A stretch of DNA of 64,000 nt from Rhipicephalus microplus (taxonomy: Eukaryota > Arthropoda > Arachnida > Ixodida > Ixodidae). The notes beneath the pieces were generated by a model. That model was not told where the DNA came from, did no database searches, and saw only the letters and a list, made by a program, of their open reading frames with translations. Position numbers and translations under genes: made by a program. Where the stretch lies: the NCBI RefSeq assembly GCF_043290135.1, contig NC_134701.1:201567101-201631100 (forward strand). The letters are read 5' to 3'. Below, one piece after another: positions 12,201 to 23,219 of the stretch. Numbering within the stretch: the stretch's first letter is position 1; each line of letters starts with the position of its first letter.

Positions 12201-15200
12201 CGATTCCCGACATTGTTACGTTTGAGGACTTTGCAAACGTCGACAGTGCAGTGTCGTCGTGTGCTGAATTGAATGACGACAACATAATTGAGCAGGTTCT
12301 GCGACCGTCAAACAGCGGTTCTGACTCTGACGATAATGACGCGCCGTGTGCTCCGGAGCCGTCGCATGTGGACCTGTCTCGAGCCCTCGCTGTTCTTTTG
12401 TCGTCGTACAGCGATCGTATCACACTGGCGGAGATACAGGCGGACTTGCGTGCACGTAAGCGGAAGTGCATGCAGCAACGCTATAACGACTTTTTTCGGC
12501 CACCGGTAGACTAAAGTGTCAATAAAAGTTTTTTTTTTTCTGACGCATTCGTTTTTTCGGACTTTCGATAATTCGGACTTATTTGCATTCCTCGTGGAGT
12601 CCGAATTATCGGTCGTCGACTGTATAATCCTCGCATGCAATTCTTGAACGGCTTGTCAATGCACACATCAAGGGGCTGCAGCTACCCCGTTATTCCACCC
12701 GGTATCATGGCGAGGTCAGTGTTCATTTTAGCCAGTGCAGCCTTGACGCTGTTGGTCAAGTGTCCACAGTAAGAGTCCAGCACAAGAAGAGAGTGGTTGC
12801 AAGAAGGGTGCCTGGACGTCGCTGCCACAAGATATTCAGCCATTTCTCGACCATGGCGCTGGTAATCCACCTGTTCTCGTTGGCCTGCACAATGATGTTT
12901 CGCAGGAAGGCCCCTTTGGCGAGCTGCGTCTTCCTCTTAAAAACGATATGAGGAAGGAGCATATGCCCATCCACTGTTCAGCACAGCATCAGAGTCGCGC
13001 GCTGCTTTTCACATCACGCAGAGTGCACATTCATTTTCTTGGCCCCTTTTTCAGAGATTGTGTAACCACCAGCACACTGGCGTTTGGTCCGCATTGCCGA
13101 TTTGGCCTAGCAGATACGCTCTCGCTTCTCTCCTGCGAAGCATGAAAGGCTGGAACTCCAGCAACTTCTATTCCTAGTCAGCCGGTGACTATTGGGTGAT
13201 TGAGGCGCAACGACGGAGGCTGAAGCCGGAGTGCTTCATGAATTTCTGCGACCAGCCTCGGCTGGCTTCGAAGCCTATCGTCAAAACACCTTGATTCCTT
13301 TGTAAGCCACCTCGCATTTGCCTTGAGCACTTCCGTTGGCACAGGAAGGGCAGCTGCTCGCTGCGTCCAAACAAAGTCGGCCAATGCCGTTTCCATTTCA
13401 GGGTGACGTCCTTTCCGTGGACCGGTAAAAGCCATCCTCGTTGCGGCGTACACGATGAGCTTTTGCCGTCGGCCCCTCCAGCGATGAGCATTCTTTTCAT
13501 CGACTCCACGGCCCCGCTCAGCTTGAATGTTAGACGACTCTGTGGCCAGGACAACTTTCCTTTTATACTCTGCACTATATCGACATTGCCTGTTCAACGC
13601 GATTGAGCTACGCCACACACAGTCCACTCAAAGCGAGGCTCGAACTGGCAAACAGCTCGCCTTAACTCTCGCCACAAAAATAAAAATGGCGGCCTCGCGT
13701 GCGTATTTAGGCCAGGTGTTGGCTTGGCTGCCAACGACTGCAATACCATCTCGGTGGTTCTAGTTGTGCACCACTTTGCTCGATTAAAAATGTCGCATTT
13801 TTCAAAATTCTCAAATCTAAGCCGATCCTGGAGTTTGAAACAAAGAAATTTGAAAAACCTATCAGCCTAGATTCAAATTATTATGGTAATTGGAGCAGCT
13901 GCTATATTTCAATGATGGAACTGAAATACATAATGTATTAGGATTAACCCGAAACAATTAGTGGTGTATGGGCAACCTGTGTGAAATTGTGTGGCATACG
14001 CAAGTATCCTCTCGTCCATGATAAACATACAAAAGCTAAGTACTATACCAGGCTAGGCAGTCGTAATACAGAAGTGTTTGTGCCACTGAATCGGTGCTGT
14101 ACATTTTAAATTACTTATTGTGAGTACTTTGTTAGCATGGATAAAACGTTTGTATTTGTGTTGGTCCTGAAAAAGTGCTGCAGTTGTGTCGGTGGCCACA
14201 GTGGTTTTCGTTGCCTAATGCAGCGAGACCAGAAATTCAAAGTTCAAAGCAGTTTTCGCTACAGCAACATGGCTGTGTATTTGCTTCAAGCTTTAAATAT
14301 GTGCTCCATTCGCAATGATGTTGAATCAACTGTTGAAGCAATAGCAGGAGTGCCTTCATTGACCTGTTGGTTGGCTGCGCTTCTAGTACAAGGCACCATG
14401 CTTGTTCTTCTTTTGCAATAACTTACTGAAATTTGTCTTCATCGATATTACTGTGTGTTTATAACAAATATGAGGTATAACAAAGGTATTCTTACTATTA
14501 ATAGGATGAAACTATGCAGGGTTTGACTGTGTGTTTTCTCAAACAATGTTCGGGTGTGCCGAGTCTTATCATTAAGAGAGACCTGATGGGAAAATATCAG
14601 TTGAATAAAAGGCCCTTTTTTGAAGTGTGTAACCATTCCTTATAACTAAAGGCGCAGCAGGAGCCTCAACTAAATGGCTTAGGCGGTGGTTAAGTCACTA
14701 AGCTCTCTTCATTTGGCCACACAAACTTTTTTGTTGTTTAATACAGTATTGCATCAATGACCTTTCACATAAAATTTTGCTCGAGTCTTCAGAAGTGTAA
14801 TATCAAGGCTAATCTGTGAAGTATTAAGTCACACATGAATACTTCTAGAGGCCCTGTTCTTGGAACGCAAGCTTCCTTCCTAAGGCGCCCTTAAGCCACC
14901 TGCATCGACTTCAGAAAGCCATCACAATCAATGCAATCAAACATGGCAGCGGGCGCCTCTTTCGAGCCTTTGTATTATGCTTCTGTCCGAGCCTTTTTGG
15001 CATCTGCAGTGTGCGTTCTCATGTCACTAGGCTCAATCTGCTGTTGTCAAGAGCAACAGACATTCACAATTCGCCAATGAGAACCTGTTTGCTGGCAGCT
15101 ATGCCTGCACTGCCTTTCCTTGTCTTGTTCGATGTTAGACCAGGGTGAGCATTTGTCGTGGACAAGACACAAGTAGACGAATGGAGTGTAGCCAAAGAAA

Positions 15201-15738
15201 GAGTGAATTGAGTGGGGCTGAATTTCCGTCATTAAAATCGTGTAGCTTCACTATTACGACACCATTTTGATAAATTCTTGCAGCTGCATGTTCCTTGTAG
15301 TCAATGCACTATTTCATTTCAGAACAACTAAATTTATAGTTCTTGATAGTTAACAACCCCTTTAATATGATTATTGCATAAAATTATTGATTAAAAAGTA
15401 TGTGGAGCCTTGTGCTTTTAAATGAATATTAGCAGTACAGTATGCCCACCAGAAAGTCTTGAGCAAAGCTATAAGTGGTGCTCTGAGAATTTATGTAAGG
15501 ACCAACTGCCTTGACTTTTTTTTTCTGTCACAAACAACAGTAGTGACTTTTTTTTTTCTGTCACAAACAGCAGTAGTGACAATGATCTTTCTCAATGAAA
15601 CAAAAATTGCAGATCTGCCATAACAAGAAGGGCGAGATCAACCCTATGAAAATCAAGGCATTTGTCGAGGGGTACGTCCGGAAGATCAAGCACTACCACA
15701 AGAGGCTGGGCAGCGAGCAGCGGTACAAAGCATCCTGA
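270..15738 (+). CDS. PHRF1: PHRF1-like protein, 3' part (5' exons outside window)
   Basis: Three exons: 270-4965, 8137-8265 and 15613-15738 (TGA), about 1649 residues in all. Junctions are canonical (TTTGCAG before 270, GTGAGT at 4966, TTGCAG before 8137, GTAACG at 8266, TTGCAG before 15613) and in phase. The upstream exon must supply two bases of the first codon, so the ATG at 151 is intronic, not the start. The large exon opens with DLLGSIL and QRDGSL, typical of PHRF1 just after its PHD finger. It continues with acidic Ser-rich sequence, [16 protein letters not shown], a long RS/DSRE tract and a proline-rich stretch. Exons 2-3 encode [12 protein letters not shown]...[11 protein letters not shown]...[11 protein letters not shown], the SRI-like C-terminal module known in PHRF1 and SCAF1 to bind the phosphorylated RNA polymerase II CTD. 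PHRF1 is a nuclear E3 ligase; its RING and PHD exons would lie upstream. SCAF1 is the alternative, but the LLGSI/RDGSL block favours PHRF1. Confidence 0.85.
2980..3300 (+). repeat. Coding DSRE/SR minisatellite in PHRF1-like exon
   Basis: Inside the large PHRF1-like exon a degenerate unit of about 9-15 bases (AGGGATTCAAGG-like) is iterated. It encodes alternating Arg-Asp, Ser-Arg, Arg-Glu and Glu-Ser steps such as [11 protein letters not shown]. Codons vary (TCA, TCT, TCC, AGC for Ser), which suggests selection for the mixed-charge RS composition rather than a fresh expansion. Arg-Ser tracts of this kind usually mark nuclear-speckle and splicing-associated proteins. Confidence 0.8.
4966..8136 (+). 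other. PHRF1-like intron 1
   Basis: Non-coding sequence between the GTGAGT donor at 4966 and the TTGCAG acceptor ending at 8136. AT-rich unique-looking sequence fills most of it. The one clear structure is the exact 174-bp tandem duplication at 6801-7148. No additional exon with conserved coding was recognised. Confidence 0.7.
6801..7148. repeat. Exact tandem duplication, two 174-bp units
   Basis: Unit 1 is 6801-6974 and unit 2 is 6975-7148. Both begin GTGTTGCAGGCTGCTGCAAC and end TTTTCACGTTAAA, and I found no mismatch between them. Each begins with a short palindrome (TTGCAGGCTGCTGCAA). The array sits in PHRF1 intron 1. It is either a very recent duplication or a slice of a satellite that is longer elsewhere. 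Confidence 0.9.
8266..9967 (+). other. PHRF1-like intron 2, proximal part
   Basis: Intronic sequence from the GTAACG donor to the target dinucleotide of the outer pogo-like element. I see short homopolymers but no conserved coding, RNA gene or clear repeat. Confidence 0.5.
10399..12622 (+). mobile_element. Inner Tigger/pogo-type DNA transposon
   Basis: The terminal inverted repeats are CAATCGCCGACCGATAAATC on the left and, read on the minus strand, CAGTCGACGACCGATAATTC on the right. Both are flanked by TA (10397-10398, 12623-12624). Subterminal copies of GATAATTCGGAC occur near both ends. The element encodes one plus-strand transposase relic and has landed within the transposase of the minus-strand element around it. 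Confidence 0.85.
10961..12514 (+). pseudogene. Inactivated Tigger transposase (CENP-B-type HTH plus DDE domain)
   Basis: From [16 protein letters not shown] (about 10975) the N-terminal HTH region reads [26 protein letters not shown]-like second HTH follows ([26 protein letters not shown]), then the DDE catalytic region. The first catalytic motif reads [14 protein letters not shown], with Asn where the family has Asp. The second reads [11 protein letters not shown] and the third [17 protein letters not shown] interrupts after NPRMI (11658), the frame shifts near 11950, and a TGA follows ADVIDDL (12185). The C-terminal part resumes and ends at 12514. An ATG at 10701 extends the frame upstream but shows no family similarity. 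It cannot be an active transposase. Confidence 0.85.
13889..15512 (+). other. PHRF1-like intron 2, distal part
   Basis: Intronic sequence between the outer transposon and the repeat near the last acceptor. I see no conserved coding, RNA gene or recognisable transposon in it. Confidence 0.45.
15513..15577 (+). repeat. Short tandem duplication before the last PHRF1-like exon
   Basis: Two near-identical units (15513-15544 and 15545-15577), each GAC, a T-run, CTGTCACAAACA and AGTAGT, lie about 35 bases upstream of the acceptor at 15612. Each T-run plus CAG-containing end resembles a polypyrimidine tract with a weak acceptor, so the duplication adds a decoy tract. Confidence 0.7.
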
Positions 15739-16280
15739 GCAACGAGTGACCGCCACCTGGCTCTCTCGTCATCACCCTGAAAGGAAATCTTCGCCTCGCG
15801 AAGTGGCCACTGGAGTCTTTGCCTGGCAGCAGCACCCATCCAAGTCATCGTCATCGCGTGGTGGGGGTCACTCGTCATCGCGCGTTCTGCCAGCTGCGTG
15901 TTGTACAAAGGACAGACTCCTTCCCTTATCCCGCCCCCTTCGTCCCACTACAATGCACCGTGAGCCCTCCCTTTGCCCACTGCCCCACCATCCGGCCCAG
16001 CCTCTCAGCCGAGACAGCTGCAACGACTGGTCCACGACAGAAGAAACCCACATTGTCACCACAGATCTTTCGGCTATGGCCGCATCTTTAATACGTCGTA
16101 AAAAAAAAAAAAAAGAGAGACAAGAGAGACCGTTGTGCGTGCTTTCAGCAGTACAATCTTGTGCATGTGTGTGAAACAGTACTCCGAATGGCGCGCAACT
16201 ATTAGTAACTGCTGTGCACGCAGTCTCTCTTACCCGTGCCCAGACCTTGTGTAAATAGTGTGTGTGGATCGTGCGATGAA
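15739..16280 (+). other. 3' untranslated region of the PHRF1-like gene
   Basis: This stretch follows the TGA at 15736-15738 and runs to the ATTAAA signal at 16281. The open frame that covers part of it has no conserved features and reads the UTR in a shifted frame. Confidence 0.6.
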
Positions 16281-16286
16281 ATTAAA
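16281..16286 (+). promoter_or_regulatory. ATTAAA polyadenylation signal of the PHRF1-like gene
   Basis: ATTAAA lies 543 bases after the stop codon, and a TGTT/GT-rich stretch follows from about 16308. It is the first good poly(A) signal downstream of the last exon. Confidence 0.6.
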
Positions 16287-19205
16287 GACGACTAACACAT
16301 TGGAAAACTGTTCGTTACTGTGGTCCCCTTTGCTCTCTCACCCCCCCCCCCCCCCCCCTTTTTTTTTTTCCTTCCGGAAGATGCGTGCTTTCAGTGATTA
16401 AGGCATTTCCATGCTCGTTTATTTTGCCAACATGTTAGCTTTCAATCGGGTAAGAGTGCAACAGTTTTTGAAAGCCAACTGCTGCTGAAACAAAGAGAAT
16501 GCAAACAAATTCAAGTTTATGCTGTTTTAATAAGTTTCTCATCTCTGACTCCTGAGAAATCACTTCCCAAGTTTCATTATGCGTAGTAAGCCACAAAGAG
16601 GAAAGATGGGTGAGGAGTCCTCCTTGAAAGTCTTTGCAGTGGCTTGCTATAGCTTGGTATTTGAAGACGCCTGCTCGGGCACGTTTTATTATTAGTATTA
16701 TTTACTTCCCCCTTCATTCTAAATGCATCAAAGGCTGAAGCCTGCAAGATTGAAGAACACGTAGCAGCTCATGTAACAAAAATCACTTCAGATGCTTTCA
16801 TGTATCTGCATTGCAGTGTTTAGCAGAGCGCATTGGAATGGTCTGTTTTTATGAGGTTGCACAGGCAAGAAAGAACACCATCGGTAAGTTGAACACATCA
16901 GTGAATTGATGTGCTGAAAATCAAAAAGGTGCATGTCTCCATGGTGAATCTTTGGCTTGTGATGACATTTATTGTACTCTTCAATATCAACATGACGTCC
17001 ACGTTGAGTGAGACAGCTAGTCTGCCGGCTAGCGCTCAGTTACCACGAGTATTACAATATTTGTACTCTAAGTCACACGAGCATTAAAAGGCTTATGTAT
17101 CCTGAACAAATATCTGCCACCAAGGCTTTCAATCGAACTAAAATATTTGATGCTGTAATTCATAGACACAACCTCAATTTCATACAGAAACTAGTGTAAA
17201 ATGATGAACTTACTGCATTTTTCACTGACTACCATGCCTTAGACATTCATAAACAGCCAGGCCTTAAACTGGCGTGCCAACAATGCCATTTGTCGCCAGC
17301 ATATCTCACCTAGCTCAGCCCTCACTCCCCTCCCTAAAACCACTGCGACATGGGGCACCTGCAGCAGTGGTCCTAGGTGGGATATAGAACCTAAAAAGGA
17401 GCAATCTACTGTCCACTGACTTCTTTTCTCCAACCTTCCGCCATTTTCCTGCTTTCATTTGTGGTGACTGTGCGTCCACTGTTTCACTGTGTGTTCCCTC
17501 TATTTTTTTACAGTGCCCTCATTCATTAATGGCCTCCACTCAGGTGTAAGCAGCTCGGTTATTTTGATTATGTACTCTCTCCCCCATCGGCGCCTCGCTT
17601 GTATCTATTTGCTCAATTAAACATCCAATTACTACCACCCCCGCTTTCCTTCCCCCTATACATCTCTGGAAGGGCACTCGTCCATTTACTTCCTCTAGCT
17701 GCTCGTGTGTGTTCGCGGTACTTGTATATTTTAAGTTTTATTTGCACTAACAAGTATTTACTTTCGTTATTGCATAATCTCCCCCTCCCTTGAAAAAAGA
17801 AACATACTCAAAATATGATGAGCAAAAAACTGGCGATGTTTTAGGTATGGACGGACAACTGGGTGATTATCTAAAAAAAACGGGCCCAGCTGGTCTAACT
17901 CTGGCTAGGTGGCAACCCTACTTATGCTGGATAGTCCAGAAAACAGAAGAGAGACTTTTAGGAGCGAAGCTCCTTAGGGCGTGAGTCTGTCGCTCCTTCG
18001 TATGGAGTAGAATCTAGCCACCGGTGGCAGTACTCTCCCATCTCTCATCCCCTCTCCCATCTCTCATCCCCTCTCTCATCCCCTGTGGCATGTACTAGCT
18101 CTAGAGCGGGTATGTGCCACAGAGGGTACGAGATGGCAGTACTTGGAGTGTTCACTAGATGGATGCACGGATGGACGGACAGACAGACTAGCAGGCGGAC
18201 AGAAGCAAGAATGGACGGAGGCACTGACGGACGCTTCGCCCCACTCATCATCATTCACTCCATGGATATGCTGTGATTTTTTTTTTTTTTTGGTCTAGGC
18301 CACCAGTTGGCCTTAGTCTCACAATATTTGAAAGCGTTCAGCGACTTAACCATTGAGTGAATCCTTCTCATTAAAGAAATTCCAGCTGTACATCAACTGT
18401 TTTTGTGCGTGTGTGTATGGGCAATGCTTAAAAATGTATGTTTTCTCATTTGTTCTGGCACATTCTATACGTAATATAACTGCCAGATTATTCCAGCCTA
18501 TGTGCTGGTTAAAGCTTCTTGCCTGTGGTAATAGTGTCTGCTAAATCACAGAGATCACTCAAGTGAGTGAAATATTTATGCAGATGACGTGGCATTTTAT
18601 TGAAATTGCAGATAGCTTTACTGAAATTCTGTGCAGAATCTGGCCAAGGCTACAATGGTAGTTCAAGGAATACTGGCTTTGTGAGGTAAAGTCTCGGTAG
18701 CCTTGTTGAACAAGGAAATGAAAGTGTGCATAAATCTCACAGTATGCATTGCTGAAAAGTTTTTTTTTATTGTGGTGAACATTTTCCCACATGGCATACC
18801 ATAATCCTTTGTGTGTGTGTATCTATATGTAAACTCGTACACAGGCTTGTAACAGTCCCACTTAAGTTGCATCCATGTTCATAAAAGCTATGGGTGCAAA
18901 TGAATAGTGCGAGATTAGTTGTCTACCAGTTGATATAGAACCTTATTTTCATTTACTTGTTAGCAAAAGGCCCATGATTGTGGGAAAAAACAATTGTGAT
19001 GCTTCTGTCAAGGTTTTAGTGGCAATCATCACTGCGACTGCACTAAATTTATAGTATCTTGTCACATTACTAACACTAATGCATTCGAAACTGTCTCTTT
19101 AAGCATGCAGCTCTGCAATTCTTTCCAGATACACGATCACCTTGACTAAAGCAGCCATGCTTAAACATAAGCATGTCGTAGGAAACTCATAATTTCTTGG
19201 GTTCA
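16287..19205. other. Intergenic region between the PHRF1-like and SR-protein genes
   Basis: No gene recognised. It has an 18-C run followed by 11 T (16341-16369), a small perfect palindrome AGGAGCGAAGCTCCT (17960-17974) whose core recurs at 47563, CT-rich near-repeats (18047-18083), and a GGACGGACAGACAGAC-type tract near 18170-18240. These last parts probably belong to a dispersed repeat I cannot name. Confidence 0.45.
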
Positions 19206-19414
19206 ATGATGTCCAAGAACTACAATACAATTGTGGAAGGCTCCAGAAACTTGAACCACCAGGGATTCTTTCATGCGCAGCTAAATTATAGTAAACAGGC
19301 CTCAAACATTTTTGCCTTCATCAAAAATGCAGCCATGGCAGGTGGGATTCGATCCTGCGACTTTCAGGTCAGCAAGTCAAGCACCACAACCACTTCGCCA
19401 ATGTGGCGAGTCGC
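19206..19414 (-). mobile_element. Highly diverged copy of the tRNA-derived SINE
   Basis: Read on the minus strand it has a B-box-like GGATCGAATCCCACC, then GGCTGCATTTTTGATGAAGG and a distal GAATCCCTGGTGGTTC block, in the same order as the well-preserved SINEs at 27601, 29369 and 30618. Sequence identity is much lower and no target duplication is visible, so it is an old insertion. Confidence 0.6.
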
Positions 19415-19965
19415 AACTAAATTTTAGAGATGGGTGTAGTTTGCACCTATGTACTGCATCTGCCGATTGTTGCGGATGTGCAATACAGTTATGCCAGTCG
19501 TATTTCCACGTACTACTCGCCCCAACTGTTTGCCCTTGCTTACGTACGTTGCACCTTTGCCAATGGTAGTGATTACAGGAGGGAAGGTGTGTCAAGCGTT
19601 ATGTAACATTGACTGGTGTAATGAAAGTAGAATTTGGTTACATGACATGTTGATTTCACAAAGTGTTGAATATGTTAAATAAGTTCCTGCATTTCACGGT
19701 CGTCAATGGATTAGTCTAGCAGTGCGACGTATGCCAGACTTACCCCATTGCAAAAGTGCACTCATGGAGAACGGTTACAGCTTGTACATAATGACTGCAA
19801 ACTTTATTTGTTCAACAAAGCAATCAACAACAAGCAGAGTGATAAGGGCTTTCAGTCGGCAGATTGCTTGCATGCACTGCAGTTGCTGCAGCACATTGTA
19901 GCTACAATGCCTTTACCTTTTCAATTTCATCGGTTTCGCATGGAAGATGTGGTGAAAGCTGTTGC

Positions 19966-19971
19966 TTTATT
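19966..19971 (-). promoter_or_regulatory. AATAAA polyadenylation signal for the SR-protein gene
   Basis: TTTATT on the plus strand is AATAAA on the minus strand, about 275 bases after the stop of the SR-protein gene. Another TTTATT lies further downstream near 19804. Confidence 0.5.
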
Positions 19972-20245
19972 GACCACAAAACCCAAGGAAAAAGACTTAA
20001 CGAGCAGTGGCTCTCTTTGCCACACAACCACACCAGAAACACAAACCAACCAACACTGCTTCCTGAGAAGAGCTCTTACAACGGTGACGGAGAGTTTTTT
20101 TTTTTTTTTTCGCGCACGAGTGACTATGATTAGAGTTCCACGTGTAAATAGGCTGGTAGTACCTCTCGCTGACTCGAAAATGGTGCCAAGTGGAATCACG
20201 GTTAAGAACGACGAAATGAGCAATGTTGAAGCGATGGTTGCTGTT

Positions 20246-21166
20246 TCAGTCGGCGTGTCCCGACGGCGAATGCGAGCTGCTGGCTTCTTCGCAGGGACCA
20301 ATATTGTTTTCTTGGGCTTTGCGGTCGGCTCGGTCCTCAGGTTGATCGGTATCAGAGCGATTCTGGTCTGGGCCCACTCGACGCTCCCTGGACGACGATC
20401 GTGAGCTGAGGCGCTTTGCCGGTGAACGCGGCGACTTCGAGCGGCTCCGACGATTGTTGCTAACTCGGCGTGGCGACCTGGAGCCCGAGCGGCTGCTGCT
20501 CGGGCGTCTCGACGAAGAACGCGAACGACGGCGCGCAGAGGCACGTTCGGAGCCGGACGAAGACCTGCGGCGACCCGAGGACTGGCGCGGTCTCGAGTTG
20601 GACCTTGAGCGTCGCGGCGACCTCGAGCGCGAGCTGGATCGGCTAGAGCGGCGTTGCAGGCGTTTGGTCTCCACAAGACGGATCCTCCGTCCGTCCAAGC
20701 TCACGTTGTCGAGACTTCTCAAAGCGTTCTTCATGTCTGAATAACTGGCAAACTCAACGACTCCCTGGTGGCGTCGCAGCTTGTGCGCGTCCGTGTACGT
20801 CACGTCGCCCGCCTGGCGCATGAAGTCTTTCAAGTCCTGCCAACTCACACTGCTGCTCAAGTTCTCCACAAGCAGCTGGTAGTTTGTGCGAGTCGGAGGC
20901 CCGAAGCGCCGCGAACCACGATCGTAGTCCGGAGGCCCGCGCCGCATGCCCCTCGCCAGCTCGACCGTGACTCGTTCGCCCATGAGCCGCTTGCCGTTCA
21001 GATCGCGCACGGCGTCCTCTGCGTCGCGGTAGTCGGTGATATCCACGAACCCGAAGCCATTTTTGAGAACGATGTCTTCGATGCGACCGTAGCCTCGAAA
21101 AAAGCGCTCCAAGTCACGTTCGCGAACGTCGTAGTTGAGCCGGCCTACGAACACCCGTGTCGCCAT
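20246..21166 (-). CDS. Serine/arginine-rich splicing factor, SRSF4/5/6 (B52) type, intronless
   Basis: A complete 306-residue frame. RRM1 (about residues 4-74) has RNP2 RVFVGRLN and RNP1 NGFGFVDI. A short Gly/Arg linker leads to a pseudo-RRM2 (about 96-168) with [13 protein letters not shown], the invariant SR-protein signature. A C-terminal RS domain (about 175-265) then ends in a non-RS acidic tail. Proteins of this family bind exonic enhancers, recruit U1 and U2AF and are regulated by SRPK/CLK phosphorylation in nuclear speckles. Length fits SRSF5/SRSF6/B52; which paralogue cannot be settled. The start is the only Met before RVFVGRLN. The whole frame is one exon, whereas relatives in other animals are usually spliced, so a retrocopy or a lineage-specific loss of introns is possible. 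No disabling mutation is seen. Confidence 0.9.
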   Translation of the reverse strand: MATRVFVGRLNYDVRERDLERFFRGYGRIEDIVLKNGFGFVDITDYRDAEDAVRDLNGKRLMGERVTVELARGMRRGPPDYDRGSRRFGPPTRTNYQLLVENLSSSVSWQDLKDFMRQAGDVTYTDAHKLRRHQGVVEFASYSDMKNALRSLDNVSLDGRRIRLVETKRLQRRSSRSSSRSRSPRRSRSNSRPRQSSGRRRSSSGSERASARRRSRSSSRRPSSSRSGSRSPRRVSNNRRSRSKSPRSPAKRLSSRSSSRERRVGPDQNRSDTDQPEDRADRKAQENNIGPCEEASSSHSPSGHAD

Positions 21167-23219
21167 GGTTTCGCCTCAGTCACTGCAATCACCGATACCG
21201 TAAACACGCGAAATGAGAGGCCGCCAGCGACCGCAACTCTCCGATGCTTTCAGCGCACGAGGACCGCACTCAGACGCTGCTCCAGGTAGGTGTTAATCAG
21301 TGTTTGAAACATGGAACCTGGGTAGAACGGTTCGTGGCTCGACTACAGCCCAGCTGTAGGGCGATACGAGTCCAGAAACTCACGTGACGCGTCGCACCGC
21401 CCGGCACCGTCGGTTCCACCAAATGGCGATCGGCTGCTGCACGGAGGCCCGCCGTGCAGTGAGGGCACTTCTCTATGGGCGTTGGCGTAGGTCACTATCC
21501 CGCATCATCCTTCGTTGCAGCTGACGTTCTCAGCAATCCCAAAGCCGCCGAAACCATGCAACGAATACGCTCCCTGCAATCTGATTACGAAGAAGACGAA
21601 AGCGACGAAGCTTGCTGGCTCGCGCTGCTGGGGTGATACAAAAAGCAAAACAGTTGTGAAGGCGCCGAAAGAACAACTTTTGCAGTAAACTCCCGCTAGA
21701 GGTGCTGCTGTACTTCACTCATTGAATATCTCTGCTCTGAAAGCTGCAGTCGTATGCTGTAGTGTTGATTATTGCGGCTTCTATAAGCCACATGAGTATT
21801 GTTTGGTTGTACGTGACTAGAAAATGAGTAGACAGCTGATTTCTGCACAAACTAGATGTGTTTGTTTTGTGCTTGGCGGTGCGACTTAATTGTTCGCGAG
21901 CTTCCAGCATATGTTATCGGCTGTTATGCGGTTGAGGAATGGAAAATTCGATTAAATAAATGCATAAGTTCATTATTGCTATTATCATTAGTGCTATTAT
22001 TATTTGTAGCATTTATATCATGATTGCTTATTTTCTGCACCTATATGTGCGACGTCCATCCATCGCTTGCCGTGGAATCGCACGCGGACGCACCTACCAT
22101 TCTCTTGTAAAAGACAGTCTCGCTATTTGGCTTCTGCTCAAGGTGCAAGTACTCTTTGTGGACAAGTATAAGCACTGTGTAAAGGTTCGTTGCCACTGTT
22201 AATATTATTTTGTTTGGCTGAGAATAAGCGATGTCCCGATAGCGAACGAAATTTATCAGAATGTTCAAGTTTCCGAAATGGAACGAGCACACAATTGTGG
22301 TTCTGTATTATGACTGGGCACGGACGGAGGGACGGATGGGAGTATAAAAGATTAAAAGCTTTCGCCTTATAGTCATATGCCTAGCATGTAAGACTACTGA
22401 CGACCATGACAGCAATTGTGGAGGCGTTGATCGACCGTTGTCTTAACTGCGAATTCGCACTGCAGTTTTACTAATGCAAACATCATAACTTTACGCGTGG
22501 CTCAATTGAGTGAATTCAGCTTATTTTGTTCTTGTTGTATCATCGTACATTTTAATTTACGCAACCACGCACTGTCAGTTATATTCATGATCTCGCAGGT
22601 GCACGAGCGCTGCTATTTGGGCAGCTGCTCTTTGCACCATTTTTCTGCTATAAAGCCAGTAAAACGAATTAAAAAGTTGTAAGTCTCATGTAGTACTGCA
22701 TAATTAACTATAAAATGTGTTCCAGTGGTTGTGCACCAGCAGAGAGAGGGAAGTTACACCGCGTAGCAAATGTCCCCCACTCTCCACTCGCTAACCAAGC
22801 GCTGTCACATACCTGTTCGGAACAGTGGCATCACGGCGGGGCAGTTCACCGCAAGGTCCTCACCAGAAGCCGGTGTTTTGCATCTTTTATTCACTCTTTT
22901 GTTGCTGTATGACGAGGTGCGCTGGGGCTGTATGAGAGGCCAGCGCTGGATAGGTGGCACTAATAAAGAGCACCTGACGGAGAGTCGCGACACAACTCAG
23001 CTGCTCGCGCCCAAACGACTTGCCGCAGTGTACCACTCTGAGAGCACTCACGCGCGCCACTGCCCTTCTTCATTTTGGAACAAAGGGCTCGAAAAGTCAT
23101 TGAGGCAGTAATACTGCACTGTGGTTTAGAAAAATACCTTTTTTTCTGAAGGCTATTCTCACATAAAAAGCACTAAAAAACGGAGAGAAGTCCTGTGAAG
23201 TGGACTGCGTATATGCATA
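21167..23219. other. Intergenic region upstream of the SR-protein gene
   Basis: The first 500 bases are GC-richer with many CpGs and presumably include the minus-strand promoter and 5' UTR of the SR-protein gene; no TATA box stands out. The remainder to 23219 is AT-rich with no recognised gene or repeat. Confidence 0.4.

Larger units (their letters stand above)
10180..13627 (-). pseudogene. Decayed pogo-family (POGK-like) transposase of the outer element
   Basis: Read from 13627 downwards, the N-terminal part (13627-13178) has [12 protein letters not shown] and [18 protein letters not shown], as in pogo/POGK-like DNA-binding regions. The DDE part (about 12974-12640) has [15 protein letters not shown], the pieces of a [12 protein letters not shown] block, [11 protein letters not shown] and, in another frame, [13 protein letters not shown]. 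The reading then breaks at the inner insertion and resumes below 10396 with [14 protein letters not shown] and SFKKWGI followed by an in-frame stop and NALDGT, the usual pogo C-terminal signature. Frameshifts between blocks and the stop before NALDGT show it is dead even without the insertion. Confidence 0.75.
9970..13886 (-). mobile_element. Outer pogo/Tigger-like DNA transposon, interrupted
   Basis: Both ends share an inverted repeat: the left end begins CCAAATTTACTCAAATCTAG, and the right end read on the minus strand begins CCATAATAATTTGAATCTAG. Each is preceded by TA (9968-9969 and 13887-13888), the usual Tc1/mariner-pogo target duplication. The minus strand carries a decayed pogo-family transposase. 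A second, plus-strand element occupies 10399-12622, so the original element was only about 1.7 kb. It lies antisense in PHRF1 intron 2. Confidence 0.8.

Noticed and set aside
15662..16174. 170-residue frame after the PHRF1-like stop
   Set aside because: It overlaps the last exon in a different frame and the 3' UTR; no motif supports it.
19748..20404. Plus-strand 218-residue frame
   Set aside because: It is antisense to the SR-protein coding region and its 3' UTR and shows no family motif.
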